Source: Silene noctiflora
Lineage: Eukaryota > Streptophyta > Magnoliopsida > Caryophyllales > Caryophyllaceae
Assembly: GCA_009801015.1 (NCBI GenBank)
Contig: VHZZ01002585.1
Location: forward strand, 37,662-59,634
Length of the DNA stretch: 21,973 nt
Direction: 5' to 3'
Position 1 is the stretch's first letter, and the number at the start of each line of letters is the position of its first letter. A model generated the notes under the pieces. It had not been told where the DNA came from. It saw only the letters and a program-made list of their open reading frames with translations, and did not search any database. Positions 18,301 through 21,973 of this stretch are shown here, in pieces. Made by a program: the position numbers and the translations under genes.

Positions 18301-20140
18301 ACTTTAAATCCGGTCCTCCTACCTCGGGACAAACTAAGCTCTACGTCAATTTAATAACACAATCGAGATTATTTCCAATATCAAATAATGAGCTTTATTT
18401 TTTAAGACTAAACACAATGTCTCCCTCGTTTCAATAAATCATAGGTTAATATGAGTCTAGTTTGATGTTAAGATTTTTTTTAATATAAACTACTCTATAG
18501 CATTACTAATTGGTCCCACTAAAACCAAGCTCATAAAGTCTAGCTCCTCCGACTTTAAATCCGGTCCTCATATGGTTGTACCTCAGGAAAAACTAGGCTC
18601 TACATCAATGTAATTACACAAACGAGATTGGTTCCAATATCAAATAATGAGCTTTAAGTTCCAGACTAAACACACAGTCTCCCTCATTTCTCTACATCAA
18701 CGTCATATACTCATATGTTAATACGAGTCCTTAACTTTGGTTTTTCATCGTTTTTTTAGGTTAATCTACAGGCTTACTAACTTCTCTCTCAAAAAAACTT
18801 TCGAACATAATGTTGAGCTCCTCCAACTTTATATCCTGACTCCGCAAATGCTTTTAAGTTTTAACTATCAACAACGTCGAAAACTGCACTGCCATTCGCC
18901 TATCAATAAATTTCACAATACATGAGAGCAATTTCCCTCTTCCGACATCAACATTACTGATGCGAAATGCGGAAGCGGAATAACTGACAAAATAAAACAA
19001 AAGGATATTTGCCTTGAATTCATGTGTAGAATTCAAGTCAATGGGATATTTACTCGGTGCTAGACCTATAACACGAGTAATTGTGAGAATACTCAAGACC
19101 TATTGAATATTACTCGGGCTAAAGCTTGATCGCGTCAAACTCTAACGATTTGGATCGAACCCATCGATCACGAATTACAAACTTGTAATTTTTTCTTTTT
19201 TTGTTTTTATCTCAATTGTTTCTCTATTTCTTATTGTTGAAACCCTTGACCTTATATAGGCAGCCAAGACCGAAACTCCTAGCCAAGTGAAGAGTTGCCA
19301 TCACTCCACTAATTACAGTTATTAAAGTTTGTAAAATGAAAAGCCTAAGATTATTAAATACATTAATTAGAAATAAATAAAATTATCATAAAAGTAGCTG
19401 AAATTATTTTGTAGCATTGGACCGCCCAATTGCCTTGACTTGAATCGCATCAATTACACATTTTACCTAAATTAAGCTAATTCATCACCAAATGCTCAAT
19501 CATAGGGAAAAAAACCTCACCAAAATCTCCAATTTTCCGACTTTGCCGTAGCAACATTAATCGATACTCTATAGCATTACCTATTCGTCCCTCTACAACT
19601 TTCGACCATAATGTATTAATGTCTAGTTCCTCGCCTACTCTAACTTCAAACCTAGCTTCACCACACGACACATTTCCGCCTAATCAATAATCAATAAATT
19701 TCACAATAATCGAAAACATTTTACCTAAATTAAGCTACATCAACTCCAATTGCACAATAAACAGCTCAAATCAACGAAAAAACTCACCGAAATCTCCAAT
19801 TTTCCGACTTTCGCCGTAGCAACATTAATTGCAGGCGGCAATCCGAGACTCGAATGTAATGCATCACCATTAATATCTAAAATCAACAAAAACAAACAAA
19901 AAAAACGTTATAAATCTCGAAATTTCGATCAAAAAAACGTAAAACTTACACAAATCCGTAGCTCAATTTCAACAGATCTACAGTCAAAATCTCAAATTCA
20001 ATAAAATCATAATTAAGAAGAAAATAACCTAAATTAGATAGTTGAGCAGTACGGCCTTGAAGCTTGAATTGATCTCTAGAGAAGGATTTCAACCAGTACT
20101 TGAGCGTGTACTCTAATGCTCGCGCAATTATCGACTCCAT
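7678..20140 (-). CDS. Chorein-N bridge-like lipid transfer protein, UHRF1BP1/SHIP164 (BLTP3) type, 20 exons
   Basis: Exons (descending): 20140-20029, 19876-19788, 17556-17447, 17320-17266, 16650-16562, 16227-16161, 16047-15985, 15765-15604, 15510-15417, 15286-15207, 15108-15033, 14338-14295, 13371-13304, 12414-12329, 12224-12067, 11983-10657, 10559-10276, 9782-9573, 9456-9300, 7970-7678. All introns are GT-AG, every junction keeps phase, and the total of 3624 nt gives 1207 residues. The start MESIIARALEYTLKYWLKSF opens a chorein-N domain (about 1-110, with LGLPPAINV and VGKLEI strands). A Ser/Gly linker follows (about 101-120), then a long beta-rich body, of which exon 16 alone encodes residues 452-893, and a C-terminal coiled coil (about 1145-1205). 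Proteins of this family form hydrophobic channels moving bulk phospholipid at membrane contacts; human BLTP3 acts on endosomes. Cell role in plants is inferred. The Arabidopsis relative I recall is annotated only as a chorein N-terminal-region protein. Intron 2 (2231 bp) and intron 19 (1329 bp) are the longest and carry repeats. The region 13372-14294 (intron 12) and 14339-15032 (intron 11) show nothing else. Confidence 0.9.
8577..8683. mobile_element. hAT-like MITE, 107 bp, in intron 19
   Basis: The 8-bp direct repeat TAACATAA flanks the element at 8569-8576 and 8684-8691. The ends are inverted: GGGAATGATAATGCCACT on the left, and GGGAAGGCATAATGCCACT on the right read in reverse. An 8-bp target duplication points to the hAT superfamily. 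The sub-terminal GTGGCATTA, with CTCACAAA next to it, also occurs in the element at 2544-2729, so the two may share ancestry or the superfamily call may be wrong for one of them. Confidence 0.75.
12694..13130. mobile_element. 437-bp inverted-repeat element with internal duplication, in intron 13
   Basis: The left end GGATATTCTACATGCTACCC faces its inverse at the right end (13110-13130), which read in reverse begins GGATATTCTACATGGTACCC; matching continues into a T-rich stretch. The left end carries a second nested copy of the motif (ATATTCTACATGGTACCCC at about 12725). The interior is two diverged units about 160 bp apart, each starting TTGACC (12764 and 12924) and holding an ATCTCG(T/C)(A/T)AAGAC piece and a run of A bases. 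There is no coding capacity. I cannot name the superfamily and no clean target duplication is visible; T runs on both sides blur the border. Confidence 0.7.
15293..15352. repeat. A-rich / AAT microsatellite in intron 9
   Basis: A stretch of A runs followed by AAAT and then AAT repeats, just upstream (minus strand) of the acceptor of exon 10. On the minus strand it forms the T-rich tract expected before a plant 3' splice site, here unusually long. Confidence 0.8.
16930..17019. mobile_element. Stowaway MITE, 90 bp (copy 2), in intron 4
   Basis: The left end CTCCCTCACATTCAACAGG and the right end, which in reverse reads CTCCCTCTCATTCAATATA, are inverted, with a longer inner match TTCTTTACGTTT / AAACGTAAAGAA. 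The right flank is TA (17020-17021); the left flank is TG, probably a decayed TA. Length and core (TTTTTATTCTTTTGTGA) match the copy at 3592-3681. It lies well away from splice sites, so an effect on the host gene is not expected. Confidence 0.88.
17941..18850. repeat. Degenerate tandem array, about 255-bp unit, in intron 2
   Basis: Landmarks recur at steady spacing. TATAGCAT-like starts lie at 17978, 18244, 18496 and 18766. CATAATGTC-like sites lie at 18024, 18281, 18532 and 18806. TATCAAATAATGAGCTT lies at about 18127, 18380 and 18638. Units diverge by substitutions and small indels. The array continues beyond a solo LTR insertion as a further unit at 19563 onward, which contains the real exon 2. 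The repeated unit has no coding capacity. Confidence 0.85.
18958..19452. mobile_element. Solo LTR, 495 bp, probably Copia
   Basis: An exact 5-bp direct repeat ATTAC at 18953-18957 and 19453-19457 flanks a sequence that starts TGATGCG and ends CGCATCA, a 7-bp inverted pair with TG...CA ends. On the minus strand a TATA box TATATAAG lies at 19258-19251, and the minus-strand end is rich in CCGCTTCCGC, a pattern I associate with Copia LTRs, so minus orientation is more likely. No internal retrotransposon sequence is present, so it is a solo LTR left by recombination. The intact ends and target repeat suggest a moderate rather than ancient age. Confidence 0.8.
19519..19561 (-). repeat. Duplicated fragment of exon 2 with its donor site (pseudo-exon)
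   Basis: About 43 bp here repeat 19786-19829, the last 42 bases of exon 2 of the BLTP3-like gene plus its GT donor. The copy differs by one missing base within the Phe/Ser-type stretch (ACTTTGCCG against ACTTTCGCCG) and one substitution near the donor, and still offers a GTGAG-type 5' splice site. Flanking intron sequence is copied too: ACATTTTACCTAAATTAAGC occurs at about 19459 and 19717. No matching acceptor precedes the fragment, so it should not splice in as an exon, though it could act as a decoy donor. Confidence 0.82.
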
Positions 20141-20534
20141 TTTTACGCAATTTCAAGCATATACAAGATACTTTGCGATTGAATTGGTCTGGACACCGCG
20201 GATGGTTGTCGGAAAACCGGAAGTGGTTTTGGGAGGTGGTTTTCTGATTTTGATTGCTATGATTGGTGGAGAATTGAGGGGTTTTGTGTGTATTAAGGTT
20301 TTGTTATTACAAGAAAGTGTGCGGCACGTGGGATGGACGTACGTTTTTTTGCTTTATTATTATTTTTATTTACTTCATTAATCAATTTTCCTTTTTAAAA
20401 TGCGGCGGATCTGAAATAGTGAAATTGACAGTGTAGGTGGGAACAAGTCGAACAACAACCGGTCGAGGTGACTGGCCGACTAGTAGTCATATGTTTTTTT
20501 TTTAACAACGCGTATTTAGTCGCATTATATAATA
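20141..20534 (-). promoter_or_regulatory. Upstream region of the BLTP3-like gene
   Basis: 394 bp between the ATG of the BLTP3-like gene and the left end of the mariner element. The first 180 bp are T- and G-rich on the plus strand (C/A-rich on the minus), consistent with a 5' untranslated region. The small plus-strand frame at 20100-20381 has no recognisable content. The mariner insertion caps the non-repetitive upstream sequence. Confidence 0.5.
20325..20330. promoter_or_regulatory. G-box CACGTG
   Basis: A perfect palindromic CACGTG in the context GGCACGTGGG, 185 bp upstream of the ATG, followed within 10 bp by ACGTACGT-type cores (20337-20343). G-boxes bind bZIP and bHLH factors in light and abscisic-acid responses. 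The site could act on the BLTP3-like gene; function is inferred from the motif alone. Confidence 0.4.
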
Positions 20535-21973
20535 TTTCTTCCATTCAACTCCACTCTACCTATTTGTAATATGCACAACAATTAAGAAATTATTCAAAAA
20601 TGAATAGAAGTACAATTGGAATTGTGCAAAGTGTTTTATTAATTAAAAATTGGTGGGACATTAGTGGGTTGATTAAAAGTAATTTTTCCCACCAAAAAAA
20701 TCAACAGTTTGAAAACCCCACCAAATGAGAAGGGTAAATTTTTTTCCCCCCCAATTTCTGTCAAGTCCCTTGTTTTTCTGTCATTTCCCATTGATAAGTA
20801 CTGAAACTACTCATAATACATTGTCCTCATCACTACAAATTTACATCTCTCATTCACTCACAAGGTAACAAAAAAAAACTTTACAAACTTAAATTACAAA
20901 AATCCAAAACAGAAATCAATTTTCTGTTTAAAATTACAAGGCTTTATACACAAAATTACATATAGAAAATAAAACATGGTTTTCAAATGCATGACGGAAG
21001 ACACACGGGCTGAAGTCGCCATTTATTTGCTTGAAAAATCACAAGACGGTAAACTTCTTCACGGAGCAATCAAACAAGTTGTTGAACGATTCACTGTGAG
21101 TCAAAGAAGCATAGGAAACATATGGAAACTAGCCAAAAAACTAAGGTTAGTAGGGCAGAAACTTGATGTAAAATCAGGGAGGAGAGGCAACAAAAATAGG
21201 AAAAGAATCCTCTCAAACCTTGAGCATATCAAATCACTTGACCATTCTCTTATGGATACAATTGTAAGAGTTGCAGAGAATAGTGGAGTTTCAGTAGGAA
21301 CAGTCCATTCATGGGTGAAAGAAGGCTTACTTAAACCTCATTCCAGCTCATTACATCCTAAACTCAGTGATATGCACAGGGATGAGAGGTTACTTTACTC
21401 ATTAAAGCCATTAGTTGTAAACAAAGTACTTGATCAGTTCTTTGATCTCAATAATGTACCAGTCAATGAAATCATTTTTACTGAAATGAGCAACACAATA
21501 CATATGGATGAAAAATGGTTCTTTGTTACAGACGACAATGAGAAAGTGTATATTGTGGAGGGGGAGGAGCTACCATATAGAAGCTGTCAATCAAAGAGGT
21601 ACATCACAAAAGTGATGTTCATGTGTGCAGTTAGTAGACCAATTTATTCAGCTGATGGGGAGTGCTTATTTGATGGTAAAATAGGCATGTTTTCCTTCAC
21701 AAACCAAGTGCCAGCAGCTAGGGCCAGCAGGAATTGGCCAAGGGGTACATTAGAGACTAAGCCAATAGAGTCAATCACAAAACAAGTCATAAAAGAATGT
21801 CTAATTCAGCAAGTAATACCAGCAATCAAGAGTGTTTGGCCAGAAGGTTTAAGCAAGCATATCTACATACAACAAGATAATGCTAGGCCTCACATAAACA
21901 ATAATGATCCTGACTTTATGGCCGCGGCAAACTCAGATGGTTTTCATATTGAATTAGTTTTTCAGCCACCAAA
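20535..21973 (+). mobile_element. Mariner-like DNA transposon, left part (continues beyond right edge)
   Basis: A TA at 20533-20534 precedes TTTCTTCCATTCAACTCC and then ACTCTACC, which matches the pattern CTCCCTCCATTCAACTCC that I associate with ends of plant mariner-like elements. About 440 bp of AT-rich untranslated sequence follow, then the transposase frame. The right end and second terminal repeat lie outside the window. The organisation resembles Vulmar-type elements of beet; this is recalled resemblance. Confidence 0.8.
20976..21973 (+). CDS. Mariner-like transposase, uninterrupted, 3' end beyond window
   Basis: From ATG at 20976 the frame is open for 332 codons to the last base. Residues 1-125 or so form a helix-turn-helix DNA-binding region (VVERFTVSQRSIGNIWKLAK, then SGVSVGTVHSWVKEGLL). 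The catalytic part shows the first Asp in HMDEKWF (D178) and the second in QQDNARPH (D301). The frame stops at FQPP, where plant mariner proteins continue NSPD and then LDLG. A third Asp at about residue 341 would give the DD39D spacing typical of plant mariner elements. The enzyme cuts and pastes the element at TA sites. No stop or frameshift is seen in the visible part, so it may be recently active. It is transcribed away from the BLTP3-like gene and could in principle mobilise Stowaway MITEs, though those here have different ends. An intron in the unseen part is possible. Confidence 0.92.
   Translation, partial: MVFKCMTEDTRAEVAIYLLEKSQDGKLLHGAIKQVVERFTVSQRSIGNIWKLAKKLRLVGQKLDVKSGRRGNKNRKRILSNLEHIKSLDHSLMDTIVRVAENSGVSVGTVHSWVKEGLLKPHSSSLHPKLSDMHRDERLLYSLKPLVVNKVLDQFFDLNNVPVNEIIFTEMSNTIHMDEKWFFVTDDNEKVYIVEGEELPYRSCQSKRYITKVMFMCAVSRPIYSADGECLFDGKIGMFSFTNQVPAARASRNWPRGTLETKPIESITKQVIKECLIQQVIPAIKSVWPEGLSKHIYIQQDNARPHINNNDPDFMAAANSDGFHIELVFQPP

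Noticed and set aside
19477-19671. Minus-strand frame of 64 residues in intron 2
   Set aside because: It runs across the duplicated exon fragment and an array unit; apparent coding character comes from that duplication and from chance.
1-21973. CRISPR array, rRNA or tRNA genes, bacterial operons
   Set aside because: None seen. The genome is a plant nuclear genome; the direct repeats found are transposon-derived or tandem satellite-like.

Overview
The window is nuclear DNA from a flowering plant, almost certainly a eudicot. The signs are GT-AG introns with T-rich acceptors, an AT-rich background, a triterpenoid-type CYP716 cytochrome P450, a plant-type bridge-like lipid transfer protein gene, Stowaway MITEs, a plant mariner-like transposase and Copia-type LTRs. 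The mariner end resembles beet-type (Vulmar-like) elements, which makes Caryophyllales a reasonable guess, but this is recalled resemblance and was not tested.

Layout, left to right. (1) 1-369: the 5' end of a Copia retrotransposon on the minus strand (134-bp LTR, primer binding site, start of gag), running off the left edge. (2) 370-1430: C-rich and then AT-rich DNA with no gene, including a small GTCACAA-type repeat. (3) 1431-2060, minus: an intronless 209-residue gene for a probable plastid protein of unknown function. (4) 2061-4757: intergenic DNA with a Mutator-type MITE (9-bp target duplication), a three-copy tandem repeat, a short direct-repeat and hairpin cluster and a 90-bp Stowaway MITE. 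(5) 4758-7052, plus: a complete three-exon CYP716-family P450 of 494 residues. (6) 7053-7677: convergent 3' ends. (7) 7678-20140, minus: a 20-exon gene whose exons join in one frame to 1207 residues. It encodes a chorein-N protein of the UHRF1BP1/SHIP164 (BLTP3) type. Its introns carry a hAT-like MITE, a 437-bp inverted-repeat element, a second Stowaway of the same family, and in intron 2 a degenerate array of about 255-bp units. That array has copied part of exon 2 and was later hit by a solo LTR. (8) 20141-20534: the BLTP3-like gene's upstream region with a G-box. (9) 20535-21973: the left part of a mariner-like transposon with a transposase frame that stays open to the window edge.

The three host genes have no visible shared pathway: a plastid protein, an ER P450 of probable triterpenoid metabolism, and a membrane-contact lipid transporter. 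The window looks like an ordinary gene-bearing region with heavy small-transposon traffic. I found no clearly undescribed biological system. The most rewarding points are the layered history of intron 2 and the uninterrupted mariner frame.
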